Source: Pseudomonas sp. UBA4194
Lineage (GTDB): Bacteria > Pseudomonadota > Gammaproteobacteria > Pseudomonadales > Pseudomonadaceae
Reading direction: 5' to 3'
DNA: 13,570 nucleotides
NCBI RefSeq assembly: GCF_002379585.1
Contig: NZ_DFUE01000027.1
Location: 4,686-18,255 of the forward strand
Within the stretch, counting starts at the first letter, position 1; each line of letters starts with the position of its first letter. The position numbers and the translations under genes were made by a program. Positions 1 through 5,197 of the stretch are shown one piece after another. The notes under the pieces are model-generated. The model saw nothing but the letters and a program-made list of their open reading frames with translations. It was not told the DNA's origin and did no database searches.

Positions 1-53
1 GCCGCTCCTACAGGGGGGTGGTGGTGTCTGTGTAGGAGCGGCGTAAAGCCGCG
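1..53. repeat. REP-type palindromic repeat pair
   Basis: GCCGCTCCTACA at 1-12 is the exact reverse complement of TGTAGGAGCGGC at 31-42. The second arm continues into a GCGGC-GTAAA-GCCGC hairpin at 38-52. This head-plus-hairpin layout is typical of extragenic palindromic (REP) elements of Pseudomonas putida-type genomes. The first arm is cut by the window edge, so a full facing pair is likely. No coding function is seen. Confidence 0.75.
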
Positions 54-105
54 AAGAGGCCCTCAAGCCTCACACCAACCCAGATCCCCCATGCACCGCA
101 GCCCC

Positions 106-133
106 CTGTGGGAGCGGGCTCTGCCCGCGAAGG
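106..133. repeat. REP element downstream of trmL
   Basis: CTGTGGGAGCGGGC followed by TCT and GCCCGC forms a 6-bp perfect stem at 114-128 with the flanking GAAG typical of P. putida REPs. It lies about 12 bp beyond the trmL stop, where REPs often sit and can act as 3' stability or termination signals. It differs in sequence from the element at 1-53 but shares the same organisation. Confidence 0.7.
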
Positions 134-145
134 GGCCTTGGGTGT

Positions 146-601
146 TCACGCAAATCCCAACTGCCGCCAGCCCTCGTACACCGCCACCGCCACGGTGTTG
201 GACAGGTTCAGGCTGCGGCAGCCTTCGCGCATCGGCAACCGCAGCTTGTGCTCACCGTCCAGCGCGTCCAGCACCTCGGCCGGCAGGCCACGGCTTTCCG
301 GCCCGAACAGGAATGCATCGCCGTGCTGGAAGCTGGCATCATGGAACGGCCGCGAACCCTTGGTGGTGAACGCGAACAACCGGGGTTGCCCCAGGCTTTC
401 CAGGCAACTGGCCAGGTCGGCATGGCGCTTGAGGGTGGCGTATTCGTGGTAGTCGAGCCCGGCGCGGCGCAGGCGCTTGTCGTCAAGCTCGAAACCGATC
501 GGCTCGATCAGGTGCAGGTGGCAGCCGCTGTTGGCGCACAGCCTGATAATGTTGCCGGTATTCGGCGGAATCTCTGGTTGAAAAAGGATCACGTGAAACA
601 T
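146..601 (-). CDS. trmL: tRNA (cytidine(34)-2'-O)-methyltransferase TrmL
   Basis: This 151-residue SPOUT-class enzyme methylates the 2'-O of the wobble nucleotide of tRNA-Leu isoacceptors using SAM. The start MFHVILFQPEIPPNTGNIIR is the canonical N-terminus of the TrmL/YibK family. The frame stays open upstream, but the family alignment fixes the ATG at 601. Visible motifs are NTGNIIRLC (residues 14-22), FGPESRGLP (99-107) and RSLNLSNTVAVAVYE (129-143); the last two form the trefoil-knot SAM site. The length is usual for the minimal, stand-alone family. No strong Shine-Dalgarno is visible upstream. The start codon overlaps that of the divergent gene at 600. A TAGAAT hexamer (631-636 read on the minus strand) could be its -10 box, but no good -35 accompanies it at normal spacing. 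Confidence 0.95.
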   Translation of the reverse strand: MFHVILFQPEIPPNTGNIIRLCANSGCHLHLIEPIGFELDDKRLRRAGLDYHEYATLKRHADLASCLESLGQPRLFAFTTKGSRPFHDASFQHGDAFLFGPESRGLPAEVLDALDGEHKLRLPMREGCRSLNLSNTVAVAVYEGWRQLGFA

Positions 602-1040
602 GCGCGGCACCCAACTGAAGGACGGGCAGCATTCTACTCCTGATCCGAGCGAGCGTTCGCAACTGTGGCCACGAGTTTTAGGCTCCATGGCGATCTTCGG
701 CCTGTTGATCGGCCTGATGATCGGCCGCCTGGCCAACCCGGAGCCTGCGCATCTGGAGAACATCGAAGTACTGCCCGGCGCCATCGTGCTCTGGTTCAAC
801 GACGAGCCCAGGCTGCACAACGAGGAGGTGCAAGGCACGGTGGCGATGCTGTTCGACGCTACCGGCGCGCCCGCCAATGGCCGCCTGCTGGTGGACGGCA
901 AGCCCGTGACCTGGCGCATTCAACGCAGTGACGAAGGGCTGGTGCTGACGGTGGTGGCGGCCCGGGCGTTGCGGGCGGAGTCGGTGGGGGTGCAACGGGA
1001 TGGGCGCTGGAGGCTGGTGGTCAGCCTCGCGCAGGAATAA
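600..1040 (+). CDS. small membrane-anchored hypothetical protein
   Basis: This 146-residue protein belongs to no family I can name. A hydrophilic N-terminus of about 28 residues is followed by one hydrophobic segment (about 30-43, MAIFGLLIGLMIGR). A C-terminal domain of about 100 residues follows, rich in short beta-like stretches (EVLPGAIVLWFNDEP, GRLLVDGKPVTWRIQ, GRWRLVVSLAQE). It is probably a single-pass inner-membrane protein with its bulk in the periplasm. The ATG at 600 has AAGGA at 584-588, 11 nt away. An internal ATG at 688, just before the membrane segment, is the alternative start. The equivalent position in P. aeruginosa (between trmL and ntrC) also carries an uncharacterised small gene, which supports a real conserved gene. 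Its stop codon overlaps the predicted NrsZ terminator on the other strand. Confidence 0.75.
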   Translation: MRGTQLKDGQHSTPDPSERSQLWPRVLGSMAIFGLLIGLMIGRLANPEPAHLENIEVLPGAIVLWFNDEPRLHNEEVQGTVAMLFDATGAPANGRLLVDGKPVTWRIQRSDEGLVLTVVAARALRAESVGVQRDGRWRLVVSLAQE

Positions 1041-1078
1041 AAGAGGGAAACCCCGGCCTGCCTGTACCAAGGCCCCCT
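1036..1078 (-). terminator. Predicted intrinsic terminator of NrsZ
   Basis: On the minus strand AGGG (1078-1075) pairs with CCCT (1047-1044), and the inner GGCCT (1074-1070) pairs with AGGCC (1059-1055). A U-rich tail TTTTATT follows at 1042-1036. The distal repeat core is built into the hairpin. The U tract covers the stop codon of the convergent gene. The stem is interrupted, so the exact end is uncertain. Confidence 0.5.
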
Positions 1079-1409
1079 AAGAGGGGTGAGTTGCTGGCTG
1101 TGAGGCCAGGTCGCTCGGTGTAAATAAGGGGAGTCTCGGCCTGCCTGTACCAAGGTCCCCAAAACGGTATTGCGGTGTTCCAGCCGTGAGGCTGAAGTCG
1201 CGGTGTAAAGAAGGGGATTCCCGGCCTGCCTGTACCAAGGTCCCCAAAACAGTGCTGCGGTATTCCAGCCCTTGGGCTGAAGTCGCGGTGTAAAGAAGGG
1301 GATTCCCGGCCTGCCTGTACCAAGGTCCCCAAAACAGTTCTGCGGTGTTCCAGCCCTTGGGCTGGAGTCGCGGTGTAAAGAGGGAATCCCCGGCCTGCCT
1401 GTACCAAGG
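1054..1409 (-). repeat. Tandem array of about 85-bp units (NrsZ modules)
   Basis: The core reads CGGCCTGCCTGTACCAAGG on the plus strand and is identical at 1054-1072, 1137-1155, 1222-1240, 1307-1325 and 1391-1409. Start-to-start distances are 83, 85, 85 and 84. The third and fourth intervals are nearly identical, so these copies are recent duplications. The interval at 1073-1136 is the most diverged. A short palindrome beside each core also varies while keeping symmetry (GGGATTCCC, GAGTCTC, GGGAATCCC). Confidence 0.95.
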
Positions 1410-1438
1410 TTCCCGAAACTGGGTAATGATTAGTACAT

Positions 1439-1454
1439 TGCAGAGCGCGTGCCA
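1439..1454 (-). promoter_or_regulatory. Sigma-54 promoter of nrsZ
   Basis: The minus strand reads TGGCACGCGCTCTGCA. It matches the sigma-54 consensus TGGCACG-N4-TTGCW except for one base, with GG (1453-1452) and GC (1441-1440) exactly 10 nt apart. The predicted start is near 1428, just before the first repeat core. Confidence 0.85.
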
Positions 1455-1466
1455 GTTTTGTTTCAG

Positions 1467-1488
1467 GAGCTTTCAAAAAAGCTCTTTT
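1467..1488 (+). terminator. Intrinsic terminator, plus strand
   Basis: GAGCTTT (1467-1473) pairs with AAAGCTC (1478-1484) around a 4-nt loop, followed by TTTT. It is the first convincing plus-strand terminator after the hypothetical gene ending at 1040. That gene's message may therefore run about 450 nt further, antisense to NrsZ. It sits immediately upstream of the nrsZ -24 element. Confidence 0.65.
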
Positions 1489-1504
1489 CATCTCTATGTC
1501 CCCG

Positions 1505-1517
1505 CAAGCCTTTGATT
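1505..1517 (-). promoter_or_regulatory. Consensus IHF binding site
   Basis: The minus strand reads AATCAAAGGCTTG, a full match to the IHF consensus WATCAA-N4-TTR. It is centred about 83 bp upstream of the predicted nrsZ start, between the sigma-54 promoter and the NtrC half-sites, in a locally AT-rich stretch (1511-1540). IHF bending between enhancer and promoter is a common feature of sigma-54 systems. Confidence 0.7.
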
Positions 1518-1601
1518 TAACTTGGTTTAATTAATCGTTCAATGGCTGTATTCACTGGCGGGAAGGGAGGCTCTCAATAACGGCGGGCAGAAATGCCGGT
1601 T

Positions 1602-1642
1602 TGCCTGCGCATCGTGCAGGTGCATCGCGCAACCCCAGTGCA
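1602..1642 (-). promoter_or_regulatory. Cluster of NtrC-type half-sites upstream of nrsZ
   Basis: Three GTGCA half-sites occur at 1614-1618, 1620-1624 and 1638-1642. Each has a partial TGCAC partner seven bases away (TGCCT at 1602, CGCAT at 1608, CGCGC at 1626), so each scores 8 of 10 against TGCAC-N7-GTGCA. The centres lie about 180-206 bp upstream of the predicted start, a usual enhancer distance for NtrC. No single site is perfect. Confidence 0.5.
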
Positions 1643-1651
1643 CAACAAAGG

Positions 1652-1781
1652 TGTAGCAGCGGCGTAAGCCGCGTCTCTTACCGCCGCACACGTCGCACGC
1701 GGGTGTGCACCGCGGTCGCCCCCCCACCGTGGTAGGCGATCTATTGGGTGAGGGTCGGACGCGGCTTACGCCGCTGCTACA
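1652..1781. repeat. REP inverted pair (24-bp perfect arms)
   Basis: A 24-bp sequence at 1652-1675, starting TGTAGCAGCGGC, is repeated exactly as its reverse complement at 1758-1781. The arms are 82 bp apart, and each contains the hairpin GCGGC-GTAA-GCCGC. The same 24-mer occurs once more at 7504-7527. The intervening 82 bp is GC-rich and contains GCACAC/GTGTGC arms but no gene. This is the facing-REP arrangement that RAYT-type transposases are thought to mobilise. It may also act as the 3' end signal of ntrC. Confidence 0.85.
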
Positions 1782-1789
1782 TTGGTCTC

Positions 1790-1804
1790 GGGGGGGGGGG
1801 GGGG
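1790..1804. repeat. Homopolymeric run of 15 G
   Basis: Fifteen consecutive G residues lie one base beyond the ntrC stop codon (poly-C on the ntrC strand). Such runs are slippage-prone and hard to sequence, so its true length may differ. It lies outside the coding sequence, so length changes would not alter NtrC. Confidence 0.9.
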
Positions 1805-1805
1805 C

Positions 1806-3242
1806 TTAGGCGTCGTCGGTTTCGTCGTCGTCGGCGCCGTCGACCTTCATGCCCAGTTCCTTGATCTTGCGCGTCAAGGTATTGCGTCCCCAGCCCAGCA
1901 GCACGGCTGCGTCACGACGCCGGCCCGCAGTGTGCTTGAGCGCCGTTTCGATCATGATGCGCTCGAAGCTCGGCACCGCGCTGTCGAGCAGGCTCGACTG
2001 ACCACGCGCCAGGGCCTGATCGGCCCATTGACGCAGGGCCTGCTCCCAGTTGGTCACCGGTGCCGCGTCCTGCGGCAGGCTCAGCAGTTCCGGTGGCAGG
2101 TCGCTGATATGCACTTCGCGACCCGACGCCATTACCGTGATCCAGCGGCAGGTGTTCTCAAGCTGGCGAACGTTGCCTGGCCATGGCAGGTTCTTCAGGT
2201 ATTCCTCGGTCTCGCTTTTCAGCAGCTTGGGCTCGACAGCCAGCTCCTGGGCCGCGCGGCTGAGAAAGTGCTTGGCCAGGGTCGGAATGTCTTCGCGGCG
2301 ATCCGACAGGCGCGGAATGTGGATACGGATCACATTCAGGCGGTGAAACAAGTCTTCGCGGAACTTGCCGGCGTGCACCAGGGTTTCCAGGTTCTGGTGG
2401 GTCGCCGCGATGATGCGCACGTCGACCTTGACCGGCACATGGCCGCCTACCCGGTAGAACTCGCCATCGGCCAAGACGCGCAGCAGCCGGGTCTGAGTAT
2501 CGGCCGGCATGTCGCCGATTTCATCGAGAAACAGGGTGCCGCCGTCGGCTTGCTCGAAGCGGCCGCGGCGCAGGTTGGCCGCGCCGGTGAACGCGCCTTT
2601 CTCGTGACCGAACAGCTCGGACTCCATCAGGTCCTTGGGGATCGCCGCCATGTTCAGCGCAATGAACGGCGAAGCCGCCCGCGGGCTGTGACGGTGCAGG
2701 GCGTGGGCCACCAGTTCCTTGCCGGTACCGGATTCACCATTGATCAACACCGTGATGTTGGAATGGCTGAGCCGCCCGATGGCGCGGAAGACCTCCTGCA
2801 TGGCCGGTGCTTCGCCGATGATTTCCGGCGTGCGGGTCAGCGCTGGTACTTCAGCCAGGCCTTGCTGTTCCTGGGCGTGCTGGTTGGCGCGCTTGACCAG
2901 TGACACCGCCTCGTCCACATCGAACGGCTTGGGCAGGTACTCGAACGCGCCTCCCTGATAGGACGCAACGGCGCTGTCCAGGTCGGAATGGGCGGTCATG
3001 ATGATCACCGGCAGGCGCGGGTGCTGCTCGCGAATGCGCGCCAGCAGGTCCAGGCCGCTGGCCCCCGGCATGCGGATGTCGGAGATGATCACGTCGGGCT
3101 GCTGACGAGCCAGGCGACTCATGACTCCATCGGCACTGTCGAAGCTTTGGGTGGTCATGCCCTCTTGTTGCAAGGCTTTTTCCAGTACCCAGCGGATGGA
3201 ACGGTCGTCATCGACGATCCAGACAGTTTCACTACGGCTCAT
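1806..3242 (-). CDS. ntrC: Nitrogen regulation response regulator NtrC
   Basis: This 478-residue sigma-54 enhancer-binding protein is the output of the NtrB/NtrC system. The receiver domain (about 6-120) has the acidic pocket DDD (11-13), the phospho-acceptor Asp55 in ISDIRMPG, and Lys105 in KPF. The AAA+ domain (about 140-380) shows Walker A GESGTGKE (169-176), the sigma-54 contact loop GAFTGA (216-221) and Walker B GGTLFLDEIGDM (234-245). The C-terminal Fis-type helix-turn-helix is at about 437-464. The ATG at 3242 is chosen over a longer frame because MSRSETVWIVDDD is the usual N-terminus. It also gives a 4-bp ATGA overlap with the ntrB stop, implying translational coupling. The C-terminus ends in an acidic run (DDDETDDA). 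All key residues are intact. Confidence 0.97.
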   Translation of the reverse strand: MSRSETVWIVDDDRSIRWVLEKALQQEGMTTQSFDSADGVMSRLARQQPDVIISDIRMPGASGLDLLARIREQHPRLPVIIMTAHSDLDSAVASYQGGAFEYLPKPFDVDEAVSLVKRANQHAQEQQGLAEVPALTRTPEIIGEAPAMQEVFRAIGRLSHSNITVLINGESGTGKELVAHALHRHSPRAASPFIALNMAAIPKDLMESELFGHEKGAFTGAANLRRGRFEQADGGTLFLDEIGDMPADTQTRLLRVLADGEFYRVGGHVPVKVDVRIIAATHQNLETLVHAGKFREDLFHRLNVIRIHIPRLSDRREDIPTLAKHFLSRAAQELAVEPKLLKSETEEYLKNLPWPGNVRQLENTCRWITVMASGREVHISDLPPELLSLPQDAAPVTNWEQALRQWADQALARGQSSLLDSAVPSFERIMIETALKHTAGRRRDAAVLLGWGRNTLTRKIKELGMKVDGADDDETDDA

Positions 3243-4324
3243 GACGAAGCGGCTCCTTGTTCCAGCGGCAGGAAGATCGAGAAAGTGGTGTGGCCAGGAT
3301 GGCTTTCGCACTCGATCAGGCCTTGGTGCTGACTGATGATGTTCTGGGTAATGGCCAGGCCCAGGCCGGTGCCGTCGGGACGACCGCTGACCATGGGATA
3401 GAAGATGGTTTCCTGCAGTTCGGCCGGGATGCCGGGGCCGTTATCGGTGATCTCGATCTTGCTGACCAGACGATGGCGGGTGTGGCCAATGGTGAACTGG
3501 CGCATGGCCCGGGTGCGCAGGCTGATGCGGCCCAGGCGCAGTTCGTTCTGCGCGCTGATGGCCTGCATGGCGTTGCGTACGATGTTTAGTACAGCCTGGA
3601 TCATCTGCTCGCGGTCGATCAGCACGTCCGGAATGCTGGGGTCATAGTCACGCACCAGCGTGATGCAGCCCTGGCTTTCGGCTTCGACCAGGTTGGCGAC
3701 GCGCTCCAGCACCTCGTGGATGTTGGTCATGGCCAGCGACGGCAGCTTGTTGGAGCCCAGCATGCGGTCGACCAGATTACGCAGCCGGTCGGACTCCTCG
3801 ATGATGACGTTGGTGTAGTCCTTGAGGCTTTCCTCGGGCAGCTCGCGGGCCAGCAACTGTGCTGCACCGCGAATACCCCCCAGGGGGTTCTTGATTTCGT
3901 GGGCCAGGCCACGCACCAGCATCTTGGTGGTTTCCTGTTTCGACAGCTGAGCCTCTTCCTTGGTGATGCGCAGCAGGCGATCGCGTGGATGAACCTCCAG
4001 CAGCAGCAGCGTTTCACCTTTGCTCAGGATGGGCGTCACGGCGTAGTCGACCGTGAGGGTCTGGCCGGTGAGTGCGGTCAGCATGGCTTCGCGCTTGGTG
4101 AACGGGTGAGCCTGTTCCACCGCCTGGCGCAGCGAGTTCAGCGCTTCGGTGGATTCGGTGAACAGCTCGCTGATGAACTGGCCATGGCTGCGTTGCCCAC
4201 TGATGGCCAGCAACATCTCGGCTGCGGGATTCATGTACTCGAGGCGCAGGTCGGCGTTGAGCAGAATGGTGGCAGTGGTGAGGTTGTCGAGTAACAGTCG
4301 GTGCAGTGCATCGCTGATGGTCAT
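3239..4324 (-). CDS. ntrB: Nitrogen regulation sensor histidine kinase NtrB
   Basis: This is a 361-residue cytosolic kinase and phosphatase for NtrC, normally controlled by PII protein and hence by the glutamine to 2-oxoglutarate ratio. An N-terminal PAS domain (about 5-115) is followed by a dimerisation domain with phospho-acceptor His142 in GLAHEIKNPLGG. The HATPase domain has N-box NIVRNAMQA (247-255), G1 DNGPGIP (294-300) and G2 GTGLGL (318-323). There are no membrane segments, as expected. The ATG at 4324 matches the family start MTISDALHRLLLDNL and has GAGGTC about 10 nt upstream; a longer open frame to 4477 is rejected. A candidate sigma-54 promoter and an NtrC site lie upstream, so the ntrBC operon is probably autoregulated as well as linked to glnA by neighbourhood. 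Confidence 0.97.
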   Translation of the reverse strand: MTISDALHRLLLDNLTTATILLNADLRLEYMNPAAEMLLAISGQRSHGQFISELFTESTEALNSLRQAVEQAHPFTKREAMLTALTGQTLTVDYAVTPILSKGETLLLLEVHPRDRLLRITKEEAQLSKQETTKMLVRGLAHEIKNPLGGIRGAAQLLARELPEESLKDYTNVIIEESDRLRNLVDRMLGSNKLPSLAMTNIHEVLERVANLVEAESQGCITLVRDYDPSIPDVLIDREQMIQAVLNIVRNAMQAISAQNELRLGRISLRTRAMRQFTIGHTRHRLVSKIEITDNGPGIPAELQETIFYPMVSGRPDGTGLGLAITQNIISQHQGLIECESHPGHTTFSIFLPLEQGAASS

Positions 4325-4407
4325 TGGGGCTGGTGACCTCTTTTGGCACAAGGCGCCCGCGGCAAGGCCCGGGGTCGCGCGCGAATTAATCCGCTGATGG
4401 CCTGAAA

Positions 4408-4425
4408 ATGCAAAAACTAAACCAA
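4408..4425 (-). promoter_or_regulatory. Candidate sigma-54 promoter of ntrBC
   Basis: The minus strand reads TTGGTTTAGTTTTTGCAT. The -24 GG (4423-4422) and -12 GC (4411-4410) are exactly 10 nt apart and sit in TTGG and TTGCA contexts, but the CAC after GG is missing. The predicted start is near 4398, giving a leader of about 74 nt. It is weaker than the glnA and nrsZ promoters. Confidence 0.55.
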
Positions 4426-4551
4426 GGCTCCGAAAAGAAGCGCCGATTCTGAAAATAAGCGCTTTGACTGCCCACATCCTGACTCTAGCCGGCTTCAGCG
4501 ACGCTTGCGCGAACCAAAATGGGATGACGCGATGTGGTTAGCACAATAAAT

Positions 4552-4568
4552 CGCACCGTTCTGGTGCT
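4552..4568 (-). promoter_or_regulatory. NtrC-binding site upstream of ntrBC
   Basis: GCACC (4553-4557) and GGTGC (4563-4567) are a perfect inverted repeat with a 5-bp spacer, matching 8 of 10 positions of TGCAC-N7-GTGCA. The centre is about 162 bp upstream of the predicted ntrB start, a normal enhancer distance. This is the cleanest NtrC operator in the window. Confidence 0.7.
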
Positions 4569-4600
4569 CAAGTGTTGCAAGGTGTAAAGCCGATGACGAA

Positions 4601-5197
4601 TCAGTCGTCATCCTCGGGCTTGTCCTTGAGCGGGCATTCGGGGCGCACACCGTACTCGGCGCGCTTGCAGGGGTGAACGCGGCGTTTCTGGATCAGGGAA
4701 ATACGCTGCAGGTGCACCGGTTGCGCCGGCGTTCGCTCGATAACGTAGTCGTCGTAATCGATGATTTCGGCGGCCAGGGTATGGGTGCCGCGGTCGACGT
4801 TCTTCAGCGCGAACACCGGGCTGCGGCCAGGCTCCTGAGCGACGTTGCCGTCTAGCAGCAAGCGATAGCGGTGGCCCTCCTGCAAAGCCGGCTCGCTGGT
4901 GACGGTCACGATCAGTTCGCCGTTCTCTTCGCGCACGGCAGTGTCCGGCAGCGGCAGCAGAATGCGCAGCATCTGGTAGCGCACGGCGGGGGGACGTTTC
5001 ACCGCAGGTATCGTGACGCTGCGTTGAGGCGCGGCGGGCGCCGGGTTGACGCTGGGGGCGGCGGGCATCTGCAGACGCTGTGCGCCCTTGTGCGGCTGGT
5101 CGGTATAGACCCGATTGCCGTTGGCGTCCACGTAGGTGTACACAGCGGCCTGGGTGCTGCCGGCCAGCAAGGCGAGGAGCATCAACAAGGTGCGCAT
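4601..5197 (-). CDS. DUF4124-domain secreted protein (distal paralogue)
   Basis: This 198-residue protein starts with a cleavable signal peptide (MRTLLMLLALLAGSTQA, residues 1-17). The DUF4124 motif follows (AVYTYVDANGNRVYTDQP, from residue 18). A Pro/Ala-rich linker leads to a C-terminal beta-rich domain containing NVDRGTHTLAAEI. The tail is charged (KPEDDD) with two Cys (HPCKRAEYG...PECPL) that could form a disulfide. It is probably periplasmic, and its function is unknown. The start ATG at 5197 shares a base with the stop of the upstream gene (TGATG). A GTG at 5200 is an alternative that adds one residue. It is cotranscribed with, and paralogous to, the gene upstream, and lies between glnA and ntrB as the DUF4124 genes do in other pseudomonads. 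Confidence 0.85.
   Translation of the reverse strand: MRTLLMLLALLAGSTQAAVYTYVDANGNRVYTDQPHKGAQRLQMPAAPSVNPAPAAPQRSVTIPAVKRPPAVRYQMLRILLPLPDTAVREENGELIVTVTSEPALQEGHRYRLLLDGNVAQEPGRSPVFALKNVDRGTHTLAAEIIDYDDYVIERTPAQPVHLQRISLIQKRRVHPCKRAEYGVRPECPLKDKPEDDD

Larger units (their letters stand above)
1036..1428 (-). ncRNA. nrsZ: NrsZ-like nitrogen-regulated small RNA with five tandem modules
   Basis: Read on the minus strand, a sigma-54 promoter at 1454-1439 predicts a start near 1428. The transcript would cross five copies of the 19-nt core CCTTGGTACAGGCAGGCCG and end near 1036. Between cores lie short hairpins at 1350-1365, 1266-1279, 1181-1194 and 1094-1109, and pyrimidine-rich linkers (TTCTTTA) that could be RNase E cut sites. 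NrsZ of P. aeruginosa lies in the same place (between ntrC and the gene next to trmL), depends on NtrB/C and sigma-54, is built of repeated stem-loops and is processed into smaller pieces; that is recalled knowledge. Position, promoter type and modular build all agree, so I infer orthology. At about 393 nt it is longer than the P. aeruginosa RNA, which I recall as roughly 226 nt. No protein-coding potential is likely, because repeat spacings of 83, 85, 85 and 84 nt shift the frame. Confidence 0.82.

Noticed and set aside
1054..1409. CRISPR-like array of a 19-nt repeat with about 66-nt spacers
   Set aside because: The spacers are themselves homologous to one another, the repeat is not typical of CRISPR, and there are no cas genes. 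It is a tandem duplication of an RNA module.
1021..1491. A 156-codon minus-strand open frame spanning the repeat array
   Set aside because: The repeat spacings are not multiples of three, so the repeated peptide would fall in different frames between copies. The conservation is at nucleotide and hairpin level, and a sigma-54 sRNA explains the region better.
1539..1727. Small 62-codon minus-strand open frame
   Set aside because: It overlaps the REP arm and the NtrC half-sites, has no ribosome-binding site and no recognisable protein character.
4426..4551. Search for an IHF site between the ntrB promoter and its NtrC site
   Set aside because: Only partial matches were found (for example near 4457-4470), none good enough to report.
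4592..4612. 8-bp hairpin (GATGACGA / TCGTCATC) at the end of the distal DUF4124 gene
   Set aside because: It overlaps the acidic C-terminal codons and has no T tract on the minus strand, so I do not call it a terminator.
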